DNA of 64,000 nucleotides from Tribonema minus. Its lineage: Eukaryota > Sar > Xanthophyceae > Tribonematales > Tribonemataceae. The notes below the pieces were generated by a model. That model did not search any database and had not been told where the DNA came from. It saw only the letters and a list, made by a program, of their open reading frames with translations. Within the stretch, counting starts at the first letter, position 1; each line of letters begins with the position of its first letter. The stretch lies in the NCBI GenBank assembly GCA_017506865.1, contig JAFCMP010000550.1:1-64000 (forward strand). The letters are read 5' to 3'. Positions 24,001-36,000 of this stretch are shown in pieces. Position numbers and translations under genes: made by a program.

Positions 24001-27000
24001 ACCGCTTCAAGCTCGTGCTGCACTGCATCATGATCGTCACCAGCGTCGTTCCGCCAGAGCTGCCCATGGAGCTGAGCCTCGCTGTGACAAACAGGTGCTT
24101 ATTGGCATGCACTCATTGCACTAGACAACCCAAGTAGAAGAGTGCGGTGCACTTGCAGAAGGAAAATTTTCGTCCGCAGTAAGTGGTAGCTGTGACAAAC
24201 AGGTGCTTGATGAAATACCGCAAGTCCTCGCCCGCAGTCAGTGCTAGCGCTTGCTGGTCCAGGTGGTAGTGTGCTTCTCTATTGCAGCGGAAACCTTGAA
24301 CCGTCACCCATTCCATATGTACAGTGTTGTTTCTTTGTGTGGGACAATGTGTTGCGGGCATTAAACAATGATTTTGCATGCACTTGGGGAGGTATGCTGA
24401 TGCTGAAATGCATATGACCGGACACGTGTCTTTGGAGCCAGATATGCGCTTGTGTCGCAGCAGCAACTTGTACATAATCCAGCGCATTGGTGCGAACGTC
24501 TGTCTGCTGCTGGCTGTACAGCAACTGACACGGCTTCATCGCTGATGCGTTGCGCATGACAGATTCTCACGACTACTGCGCCTGCTTGTGACGTGAGTTG
24601 CGCAATGCTGCGGTTGCCGCAGCTCACCACGCTTGTGCTTGAACCTCTTTTGCGACCACTCTGCTCCGCGCAACAGCCTGGCGGCTCTGCAGCAGGTCTC
24701 CGTCTTCTGCACGGAGCCGTTCCGCATACCCCTGGCTGGCAAGGTGAGCTAACCCTGTTCTGGCCACACTAGCACCCTCATATTTAATCTCATTCTAGCT
24801 CTGGTTGCTCTTCATTCAAAAATCTAAACCTTAACATTTCCTTGAATGACTGGGAAACAAAAAATATTAAATACTTCGAAGTCCTTTGAGAAACAGTTTA
24901 TGGTGCATAAACTTGCACACCCGGCAAAGCGACCGTTGCACCTTTTTTTACCTGACCTGACAGTAGTGCCTCTGCAGCTTGTTTTGGTTCCGTCAGTCAG
25001 TCTCGTGCGCAAGGCCCTTACATACATACCCTTATATGCCCCTGGCGCGCAAGGCGGCCATCACCCGGAGACCCCTAACTACACCCCTGCAATTGCTTAC
25101 ACCAGAGCCCTCCAAATCAACAACCTTAGGCAACGCGTCCTTGTCTAGCTGCGTGGAGCCGTTCTTTGCCCCCGTTTGCAAGGCACCCCCCCAGGCCTGT
25201 GCATAGTTGAGGAATGAATCGGCAGTGGACCTCTGTCTGTGTCACAGTTGTCGGAAAGTGTAGGTCACTCGCTTTGAGAACCAGTTCCGCACTGGTCTTT
25301 GAAAACCAGTTCCACACAGTTCTGTCAGTCAGACGGTGCCTCATGCACGTGCGTTTGTTAACCCGGTGTGGCGTGGTCTAACAGTGAATAGGGTCAGAGT
25401 CAGGTTTAGGATATGCCTTACGTCAACGACAATGTGACTGAACTAACTGTAATGTGAATGAGGGGACTGCATTTCTGCTCGGCACGCACCTGGTGCTGAC
25501 CCCCTTGTCATACATGCATACACTGCGTAACTGCCTGCCGCTACAGGTCGACACGTGCTGCTTTGACAAGACGGGTACCCTCACCAGCGACAGCCTGGTG
25601 TTGAAGGGCGTGGTAAGTGCGGGGAGAGTGTGAGCAATGGGGCATTGTGTAAGTTGGTGTCCTATGTCTCACGCGTAGTTTTAGGCGTATGCATCGCTAT
25701 ACTTGATAGCGGGGGGTAGAAAGAGGCTGAGCTTGGCTGAAGAGCTGTTGGTCTTTTATGTTGCTAACTCTAGCAAGCCGACATGACAGTGGAATTGCAA
25801 GCAGTCTGAAATTTCTTGTACCAGTGTGATTTTTTGTGCTTTCAAATTCTCTTTGTCTTCGCCAACGGCATGAGAAGGCAAAAAACGCTGGTGCCAAGTC
25901 ATGACGGCCACATTTCTTGCTGTGTGCTTGATGTCGGTGCATATACCATTTGAAACACGACAGCACGTGCATACGACAGTCAGCTGTTGCCTGTGTGGTA
26001 TCAAGAATACCGCCAGATAGCAAGTGTGAAGGCACTAGTACACTTTGGGGCACACGCAGATGTATGTTCGACTCGGCTCCTGACGCTTTGCCAAGTATGG
26101 TGCTGCAGCCGGCACATGTATATAACTGACCTTGTTCATGCTCAGCCAGGTGTGCCAGGTGTCAAGCACGTTGAACGCAATTTGTGGTCAATAGGAGAAC
26201 CTGCCATGCCACAATCTGTGATCCACCCGGCAATCGTGTGAGGTGCTGTGGCTAACATGGGTGCATGTTTGTGGCCACTTCAGCCGTCTATACTGCAGTA
26301 ATACACAAGCCACTGCAGTCGTCCCACTCAATCAGCAGATACTGGCATGTACCTCCCCCTTGATTAGGTTTATCCAGGCTGTTCAAACCTTGAAATTTTC
26401 GGTGACCCCTGAAGGCATCCATGTTCTGTGTCCTATGTCGGGCTTCCTCGAAGTATGCATCCCTGATGTACGTCGTTGTCACTTTCAGTGCCTTCACACG
26501 TTCCAACCACTTGCACGTTCCTCCCAGGCCGGTGCCCCTGCCGCACTGCTGCTTCCCCCCGCGAGGGAGCGGGGGGCGGGGGACAAGGGGGCAACTGAGG
26601 GCGGGGGAAAGGGCCCCCATGCCATACGCAAGGTGCTGCCGCTATTAATTTGATTGCTGAATGACGCACCGCACGCATGAGTGAAATGCACGAGTACGAT
26701 GTGTTTTGTGAGTTGCTGCGCATAGAGAGGTCAGGGTCCCCTTGGCGTTCTCTGCGAGGTCTGCGACATTGCGCGCAATTGGCGATACACCTTCCGAGGA
26801 GAGTCACATCTGCGACGCTGGATTTTTGTCAAGTTTGGTGTTCTGCACGCCCGCCAACTGCGCCCGTAATCAGTGCGCGCATGCTTTGTCCCATTGTGTC
26901 TTGTACCGTCCGGTAGTGCTATACGATGTAAGTTGAAGCATGATGCCCGCACTGAGCCCTTATCACAGATGCAGAAACAGCAACGGTCCTCATCACAATG

Positions 27001-30000
27001 GCAGAAACAGCAACTCTGTGGCCACGAGGAGGGGGGGGGGGGGGCTTGTTGTGCGGTTGGCTGGCGCTGGATGTCGAGTCCGCTGGTTTGTGAGCAGAGA
27101 AACTTCATTTGTGTGTGCATATGTATGTATGGTTGGTTGGTTGGCCAGCAATGCGCACGCCCCTGTGCAGCGGTATGCTGGCATTGTCTCCTGAACAAGC
27201 AGGCTTAACTGTGCTACAGGCCAGTAAGCAGGTGCAGCTTGCCTCTCTTGAGATTTTTGTGCCAGCACCCAGCCCGCCACTGCAATACCATTTTCACTGC
27301 CCATGTGGTCAGCATGCCTTGCAGGCAAAGGAAGCCGCAGCACAGCTGAAGCTTTACACCCGCGTGAAAGCGACATCGTGGCGTTGCCCCTTAAGACAGG
27401 TGGCGGCATCGATGCCTGATATCATAATAGACTGCGTTGTGGTATTGACAGCTCTGTCTGTGTGGTTCATGCTCTCCTCTATGCGGGTTCCCTGTGCAGG
27501 CGCTGAAAGTGGACCGTATGGGGCCAGAAGTGCTCAGGTAATGTATACATACTGCATGCATACAGCAATGAAGCGGCGCTGCGACTGTGCCTGAGAATGG
27601 GGGCAAAAATTGCACTTGCTTAGGGTTAGGGTTAGGGTTAGGGTTAGGGTTAGGGTTAGGATGTGGACGTCAAGCTCGCTACCAAGACTGACATAAAACT
27701 TTTGGTAAGCTGAAAGTGTCTCTATAACCACTCCCTAAACAACACTGCCAAATCGCTTCTCCCCCCCTACTCAAGTCCTCATCCATCTGTCCGCCCCTTG
27801 TGGAACTCCGAAGTCCTTTCAAGTACAAGTGTTGGAAGTGGTCCACCGAGGCCCCGAGAAAGCTACCGCGAATAATTACTCACAGACAGCTACTGCGAAG
27901 TGGTACTCCAAGATGTGCTTCAATTCGCGCAGCCATAGATAGGCAGCTGCTGCAGCTGCCCCTGCCATGCTGGCGAAGGGCGTGCTGAATGTCACTCTGT
28001 ATAATGCAGAGTACGAGACCTGGTGGTGGGCTGCGGGCTGGTGCGCAGGTATACAACTAGGGTGAATGCAAGGGCTAGGGTAAGGGTCAGTGTTTGTGGG
28101 TGCGCATTCGAACAGCAGCGGCCTGCTAAGCTGCTGCTAATTTTTTTTTTCATCGATGTCAATGTCGTAGTTGGAAGTACATCAATGCGGGGAGGATCCC
28201 GAGATGCCATTTGGCGGCGGCGGCATTTGAGTGGTTGTCGTTGAGACACTTTCAGACTGTCACACGACATGTAGATTCCGTACAGCAAGCTTCAAGTTAG
28301 ATGCCATTCATCTGGGCTTTCTCGCGCCCTGAGCGAGAATTAATAAAAAGTACATTCAGATCTGCATGGCGTGACGACGTGTCACAAAGTTGCTGTCACT
28401 GGTCAGCACAGCACTGTAACTGTTCAGCACACCAGAGTATCTGAGGAGTAGCCATGAACAGCTCACTTATTCTGCTGGAGTGCCATAAATCCTAACTTTT
28501 AGGTAGAATGGTCAGCTTCGGTCATAAACAGCTGCCAGCATTCCTGGCCCTTCATTTATTGCGTCCGTGCACGGGCTGCATCGCATCATGCAGAGGTCTG
28601 TACCTCTTACGGTGTCCTCAAACCCAGGGGTGTGCTCAACATCACGCTGTATGCACGACTGTGATGAGGCAGCGCTCACTGCATGTCGCTGTGTGTCAGG
28701 GGGCTGCCATTCGTCCATCGTTTTTCTTTCGCAGGCCACAGCGTTGCATCGATGTGTCACCATGCAGATGACCTGAAGCTTTCACCGTATTGCATTTAAT
28801 ATGCTCAGCGCCAAGCTACATGCATGAATATGATGAAGCAGCGTTCACCACACCTGCTGTGTTTTGCTGCGTGTCAGGATCCTCGGGGGCTGCCATTCGC
28901 TGGTGGCGCTGCAGGGCAGCATTGCGGGCGACCCGCTGGAAGCAGCAACGCTCGAAGGCATTCGCTGGAAGTGCGGGACACCAGGATACGTGAGTTTCCT
29001 GTGTGGCATTATTGAAGTTCTATTTGAAGTGCCAATAATGCCTGAGATTGGCGACCCGCTCGAAGCAGCGACGCTCGAAGGCATTCGCTGGAAGTGCGGC
29101 AGCAGGACACGTGAGTTCCTGTGTTGCATTGCCAATGATGTCGTACTTTTACGACGCTGAGGGGCGAGCGGGCAGGGTGCCAACAATCGATGGTCCTACG
29201 CCGCAGCTTTCGAGGCATCTCTGCAAAAGCTTCATGGCCTGTTCCACATGCCTATTCCTTGTTCATAGCGCAGCGGAAGGAGTGAACCATCATTTGATCC
29301 CCTGCCTCTTGCAATTTTCACGACAAGCAGTGGGAAAAAAAAATCCCTTAGATCTCCACACACGAAGCTTCTTGGCCTAGTCTCCACACACTAGCTGCTC
29401 GGCTACCACTTGCATACAGACGCCAGTGCCAACTGGCGGACTGCCGTTTCGAGAAAGCGCGGCCGTTTCAAGAATGCCAATTATGTACACTACTCACCAG
29501 CAAATTACGGTCGCTGAAGAATTCGTCATCAAATGAAAGGAGACCACAATGATCAGTCCCCAACAAGGGGATCTGGTAGTTTGTCGACGTGGTGCAAAAC
29601 TGCTCCAGCTTGGCATGCTTTTCACAGGCGCGTCAAATTCGTACCGAATTGAGACTGTTTTTGACTGTGCAAAGTGGTCAGTTTCTAGCGTCAAGCTGAT
29701 GCGCCTTTGACCAATGCCATCATGTTGTGCGCTGCTCTGTTGTACCCTTTGGCCAACTGCGGTGGTCTGTCGCCACCTCATTTTGACCTCATCTCTGTGT
29801 TTTTTTTACATGATTCGCAATGTACCTGCGCCAGGTGATACTATCCGGCTGCGACGGCGGGCAGCTGTTTTTGCCGCAACCTCTGGTAATTTTGGTCATG
29901 ATTCTGTCCTTTGTCACGTTTTGATCTTGTTTCTGTTCATTTTCTGCTCCATTCGCAATGTCCCGGCGCCAGGTGCTACCGTCCGAAACGGCTGCGGCGG

Positions 30001-33000
30001 CGGGCAGCGCGCCGCTGCGCATCCACCACACCTTTGCGTTCGACGCGACGCTGCGGCGCATGAGCACTGTGGTAGGGCACGCCCCCGCGCGTGTCAATAT
30101 CACGCAGGTAGGAAGGGCACTAGCAGCGTAAGCTTCTCGCTGGGGATGAGTGTGCCCTTGTTGCTGCCGCAGCACGCAGGGACAGTGCTTGAGTGACATG
30201 TGGAGATGATAATGAAATTAACTTTACGGGCCACACCTGCGCGATTGACTTCTGCACAGAAGCAGGCGCCGCGGCTTTGCGTTCGACGCAACGCTGCGCC
30301 CAATGAGCACAGTGGTGGGGCACGCCCCCGCGCGTGTCAATATCACACCGGTAGGTAGGGCGGGCACTAGCAGCGTAAGCTCATTGTTGGTGCTATTTAG
30401 TTTGCGAACTGTTCAGGTGCAATGTACGCAAGCCAAAATTATGCAAGTGATGGTTGCCATGAACGACATTGCCCGCACCGCCACCTGCCTAGTGGCAGCT
30501 TGTTGCTGCTGCAGTACACAGGAACTGTGCTTCAGTGAGGATCGTCTGGAGGAGATGACGATGACAAAGATCTTTACGGGCGACACCTGCGCGAAAGAAA
30601 TTCTGCACAGAAACAGCCGCCTCATCTATAGCAGTCTCGTTTCGATGCACCGCTGCCTTGGCACGCATCAGCATGCATACAAGTTAGCTGGACGACTTCG
30701 AGTCCTGATCAGCACAACATGATTGCTATTGTGTAAGTCCTGCTTGACGACAGTTGTGCACGTGTATATTGGTACGAGCACTGTCACTTTGAATTTTAGC
30801 TGCTTTACCAGTCGAATGAACTGCCATTGCTCACGAGCCAACAGTGCATTAAAAACATCGGCGACCTCACATTCATTTGTGTCGTGTGTTTTAGCCCAGC
30901 ATGAAGCAACCCCACCTGACCATCAGCTGAATGCCAGCACACTGCAGGAGCCCATAGTCTATAACCGCCATTTTCATCAATATGTTCTCATTGTTGTCAC
31001 CGGTCACGAACATAGCCACGCCACACCTGACCTTGTGCTTTTCACTGCCACACATACAGGGGGGCACGATCGCCGGGGGCGCGTCAGACAAGCGCCTGTG
31101 GGTGGTGTGCAAGGGAGCGCCGGAGGAAATGGAGGTAAACGCACGCAGCCGACCTCCGCTTTGCCTGCACCTGTGCAGGTTTCACGAGCTTCCAAAGTCT
31201 GATGATGCATGTCACGCATGTTGCGGCGCGTGGTAGTTGGAATCACGGAACGGACCATAGGTCAAACGGCTGGTGATGTTGCCAGGGAGCATGGCTGTTT
31301 TTTTTCCTTTCTGTTTTTTGTTGTTTCAGCACTGTACGCAATCGGCGGTCACAATGGGGACAGGTGTTGCATAGAGGGCATACGGGCGCTGCCTGCGGCC
31401 TGTCCTGTTGCCTCGCTATCAATTCTGTTTGTGGCACAGAGTCAGGGTCAGAGTCAGGGTGAGTGTTAGAAACACAGACGCACTGTGACCCTCGCACTGA
31501 CCCTTCCCTTCCACGCTGCGATCGTTCGTTCGCCAAGCCCATTTGTGCGATGGCACAAACGCGTGTGCCCCAACACCCAGTTCTTTCACCCCCACAGAGG
31601 CGCCGTGCACTGCTGGCATGTGTCTGTCACGCACCAGCTGAGCCGATTATGTATGTACGTATGTATGCATGTGTAACTGTCGTCACATGACTTGAGGTGT
31701 CACTGCCGCATCTGATGCTGGCATGTGTTCATCCTTGCGTCGTCTTTTGAATCCTGCCCTGCATCGCAATTGAGTGTCGTTCTAGAGAAGTATTGTCATC
31801 ATTTTTCTAGTGGCACGCCTCCCTGTGCAGTACGAGGCTGATACATGCTCGTGTTTTTGCTGCCGCGCCTGTTTTTATTTTGCCTGTTTTTTTTTTTCAG
31901 CCCCTCTTTGTGGATGCACCAGAGGACTACCGTGCAGGGTACTTGCATCACATGGGCAGGTACGTCCAAGGGAGAATCTCTCGTTGCAGTATGTCATGAA
32001 GGATAGGTCTGTCAGGCGCTGAGGATTGCTGTTTAGTTGCGGCGTGGAGGCCCTTGAAGTTTTTGGGCAGGTACCTGAAGTTTCAAACGTTGTGTTGAGG
32101 CGACTACCCATCAGAGTATTCATATACGGGAAAGGGTAGACCAGTAACATGTAAGTTTCATGGGTGTATACTGCGCACCGCCAGGCTGTGTTTCTAGTGT
32201 GGGAGGTGGCCTAGCCTCTGCCCCCTGTGAATCGCAAATCCTTGGGAGCACAAGTGGATAGCCTGGCACAACGTGCTGAGAACCAGTCAAGACAGCAGCA
32301 CAATGTGCTGGGAAGCGGTCCAGACTATAGCGTGGTGCAAAGCAGTTACCATGGTACGCTTTGAAACTTGCAACAAAGGAGCCTGCATCCGGATGACCTC
32401 AAAGTGGGCTCGCGCTTTTGAGCCGTACTTTGCAAGCTTCATTTGAACGGAGCACGTGGTGCTAGGGAGTACTGCAGAGTACACACACGCGCTCCGCATA
32501 CGTTGCAGCACTGTCGAAACGCGCACTGCAGGCCGTGTTGCGCTGTTGACGACATGTGCCTCCAGCGTAATTTTACACGCATCTGGCTACAAACTATCTG
32601 ACGGAAGCAGACGCTCGCCCTGCTGCGTCCACATCCTTCTGACGCCAAAAACGCGCCCTCCCATCACTGTTCTTGATCACCGACAAGTTGACCACAACGA
32701 TTTTGTATGGCTGCTCCACTCTGTCTGCTTGAACTTGAATTGCAGGGGACGGCGCGTGCTGGCATTGGGGTACAGGTGAGCGCTGCCGCTCATTTGCAGT
32801 AGTGACCTCTGTTGAACGCTGCAACCACACTGCTTGTGTCGTGTCATGCGTAGAAAAGCTTGCTGCAGCGGCAGGCTGCGCATGCAGCAGGCGCCACCCG
32901 GCTGCTGCTGTCCAGGCCCTCTAGTGCTTGGTTGCAGTTCCCGAGAGGCGCGTTGAGGTGCCACCACAAGTGCTACTCGAGCAAATAATGTGGTATTCGA

Positions 33001-36000
33001 GCACTGCAGCAGTATTCATCTGTATCAGAAGTACCCGGTCCTGCTCCTATCCCATTCCAGCAAGTGCTCTTGATACTCGCCAGGTACTTGATTGCCAGGA
33101 TCATACTCTCAGTACTCGGTGCAGCCAATGGAACTATGCTCGAGTACTTGAGTACTATTTGCGTACTCCTGGCGGATGCCAACGTTTGCCCGAGTAATAG
33201 AGAAGTACTGCTTTAATGCCACTGAGAAGTGCTCTTGCTCGGTCGCCACCTCCCCAAGACCCCGTACTTGTGCTGGCTGTGCACAGCTGCCATTTATGTG
33301 ACGTTATACTTCAACAACTACTTCACCACCACCCGTACCTACATGTATACATGCACACATACGCTAGAATCCACGGCCTCGCTTCACACCTGCAAGTCGC
33401 TCCGCACCCATGCCAGAGCCACCCCTTGGTTGATCTCTGTGTCTGAATGGCCACAATAAGTGAGACCCGGGCATTCACGCAGGCCAATCGCGCACCGGCT
33501 GAAGCTGTTTGCAGGCCACTCATTCACCTCATGTCTGAGCGCTGACTCGCTCTGTGCGCTGCTGAGCATGAGTGCTTGTACTTAGGGTTAGAGTCAGGGC
33601 TAGGGTTACGGTCTGCGTGGCCACACCACGCGTCACCAACACGTACCCTCAAGGTTTCGGCTACAGCGCGGTGCAGGCCACTCTGTCGCCTTGTATCTGA
33701 CCGCTGTTAGTCCTTCTACATGCACGCTGCTGAGCACTGCTGCAACAGGGAGTTGCCGGCGGGGGTGACGCCTGAGGCAGCGAGCAAGTGGGCGCGCAGC
33801 AAGGCGGAGTCCGGTGGGTGCAGGGCGGAGCACTGCTTGCGTCTGTGCAGTTGCATGTGCGCGCTGTTGCAGCTGCCGTCAAGCATCTACTGAACACTCA
33901 TAGCTTTGATGTACTTGGTCATATGCGCGTCAACAATTCTGCACGGACTTTGAAGAAAACGTTTGTACGTGTATGCGGGTGTTCTTCCATTGCCATCACT
34001 GCCTGCGGTCCAGAGGGCCATACATCTGGTCCACACATATGGAGCGGCGATCTGCTTTCTTGGTGTTCGCCTCGTTGTTTTCACATCACATGCGCTCTCA
34101 ATGGAGATGAACAGTGTTCTCTGCATTTCACTGTGCATCCGTCATCATTGATACACCCATCACAGTTCGCACAGCAAGGGCGCACGTAGTTGTCTCTGAG
34201 GTCAAATCCGCTTGCAATGTGACCAATATTTCCTGCGCTTCGGCCGCTCTATGTCTCATCAGAGCTGCACTTTGCGGGCCTGCTGGTGCTTTATGTACAC
34301 CACCTTGCTCTTAGATCACATGCGCTCTCTCAGAGACGCACATCGTTTTCTGCAGTCTGCTACGCATCTGTCATCAGGTCTTCGATACGCCCATCACTGC
34401 ACGCGCATCAAGAGTTGCACGTACCATCAGGATTCAATTTCCCGTCTACTAACGTAACCTACCATTTCCTGCGCTTGGGCTGCTCTGTGTGTCTCGTCAG
34501 ATCTGCACTTTGGGGGCCTGCTGGTGCTCAACTGCCCCCTCAAGCCGCACTCCGCCTACGTGCTCAGGGAGCTCCAAGGTAGGCGGCAGCGACGTGTTAA
34601 TGTACAGCACTTTTATTTCCCAACGTACGCCTGAATCGCTTGGCGGCAGCGATGTCTTCATTTCACAGCACATGAGTTTCCGCTCGTACATCTGGACAAT
34701 CATTGCATTCTCAATCGCAATTGCCATGGTGTCTGCGGGAAATATTGGTTCAACGAACCCTAAGTAGTACAGGGCTGTTTGCTTTTTAGAGACTGGCACT
34801 TTGCACCTTACGATGTCCGCTGGGCGCTCACAAGTTGAGCCATGCAGAGGCGATGAACCCAGGCAACAGTGCGCAAACACTCAATTTTTGCTTGCGCGCA
34901 TCACAAAATCTGCAAGCTCTGCCTGTGCTCTTGACATTACTTTGGTCTCGGAAGTTCACGAACACCAGACGGTGGGAAATTCTGAAATCGCTACAGTCAT
35001 GCTTGACGATGTACTGCCGGCCTAGGCCTTCTGCTGCTGTCCACAAACCATGACAACTTACTTAGTAGTCATCTGAGATGGCTCATCAAAGTTGCTGAAT
35101 GCGCAATGAGTGCGCTGTGCACTCCAGGCTCGGCAGCACTGCTCAACGGGGTGCATTGTGATCATGTCAACGGCGGCGTACACCGCGCGCACTGGAGCCG
35201 CCGCTGCTCACGCGCGTTCGCGCATCACTGCGGAGCTCTACCTTCAGACGCAGCACGGCTATTTAGTGTCTGTTGGCGCCCACTGCGTAGCATTCCAAGA
35301 GAAACTACGTGCTCAGAGCAATTTGCGTGCGACGCGCCCCCTCTGCTTCCATGAGAGTCTGCTTGGCGTACAGCTTGCCTCCCTCTCCAGCTGAGCGAGT
35401 CTGCTTGTGTCACCACACAAATACTCTATGAGAGCGCTGGTGACTACTTTCTATTAGTGTGCATGTGCCTTGATCGCTGGTGTGCGCTTGTTGGTAGTAC
35501 TTGCTGATCGCTGCTGCTGCTTGTGCCCGCACTTGCGCCCGCTGCAGAGTCGAGCCACGCGACGGTGATGATTACAGGCGACAGCGCTCTCACCGCCGCC
35601 GACGTGGGCAGACAGGTGACGTGCCTTTCCTGTTGAACTTTTAAGGCTGGTGGTGAGACTAGGGTTTGAGTCATCTGTTGAACTTCAGGTGCCTTTCTGT
35701 TGGACCTTGATGAGGGCTGGCGGTGAGGCTAGGGTTTGCGTCACCTGTTGAAGTTTAGGCTGAGGATCGGGCAAGGTGTTTGCTGGTCACGGGTACGCAG
35801 CAGTGCCACTGATGTCGACAGACTTGTTGTTTGCTCCTACAGACTTGTTATTTGCTCCTACAGTTGTTCACCTGTTTGCTTAAGTTGAAGTTGAGCACTG
35901 AGGCAAGAGGCGTTGTCAGCTGGGGTAGGTGAGGGGCGTAGGCGACATTATACTTCGACGTACGGCAATGCCCTCACCGTCACCAATGTGCGTAGTCAGA

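Larger units (their letters stand above)
22355..25612 (+). other. P5A exons 17-21: M3-M4 and phosphorylation site
   Basis: Exons: 22355-22430 ([18 protein letters not shown]), 23304-23382 (M3, [15 protein letters not shown]), 23988-24094 (M4, [18 protein letters not shown]), 24677-24743 ([13 protein letters not shown]) and 25547-25612 ([12 protein letters not shown]). The PPELP sequence of M4 and the [24 protein letters not shown] block are P5A hallmarks. D546 would be the phosphorylated aspartate. Confidence 0.95.
27500..34578 (+). other. P5A exons 22-29: nucleotide-binding domain
   Basis: Exons: 27500-27537, 28878-28989, 29973-30107, 31060-31134, 31901-31959, 32746-32775, 33749-33813, 34501-34578. 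Landmarks in order are [49 protein letters not shown], the 30-nt exon RRVLALGY, and [19 protein letters not shown]. They follow the N-domain order of Spf1/ATP13A1 (HSLV, GDPLE, RF-F-S-LKRMS, KGAPE, R-LALGY, CPLK). Exon 22 (38 nt) joins exon 21 in phase 0, leaving only a short linker after DKTGT. Confidence 0.9.

Noticed and set aside
27620-27661. True chromosome end
   Set aside because: The TTAGGG run is only 42 bp and is flanked on both sides by exons of the same gene, so it is interstitial.
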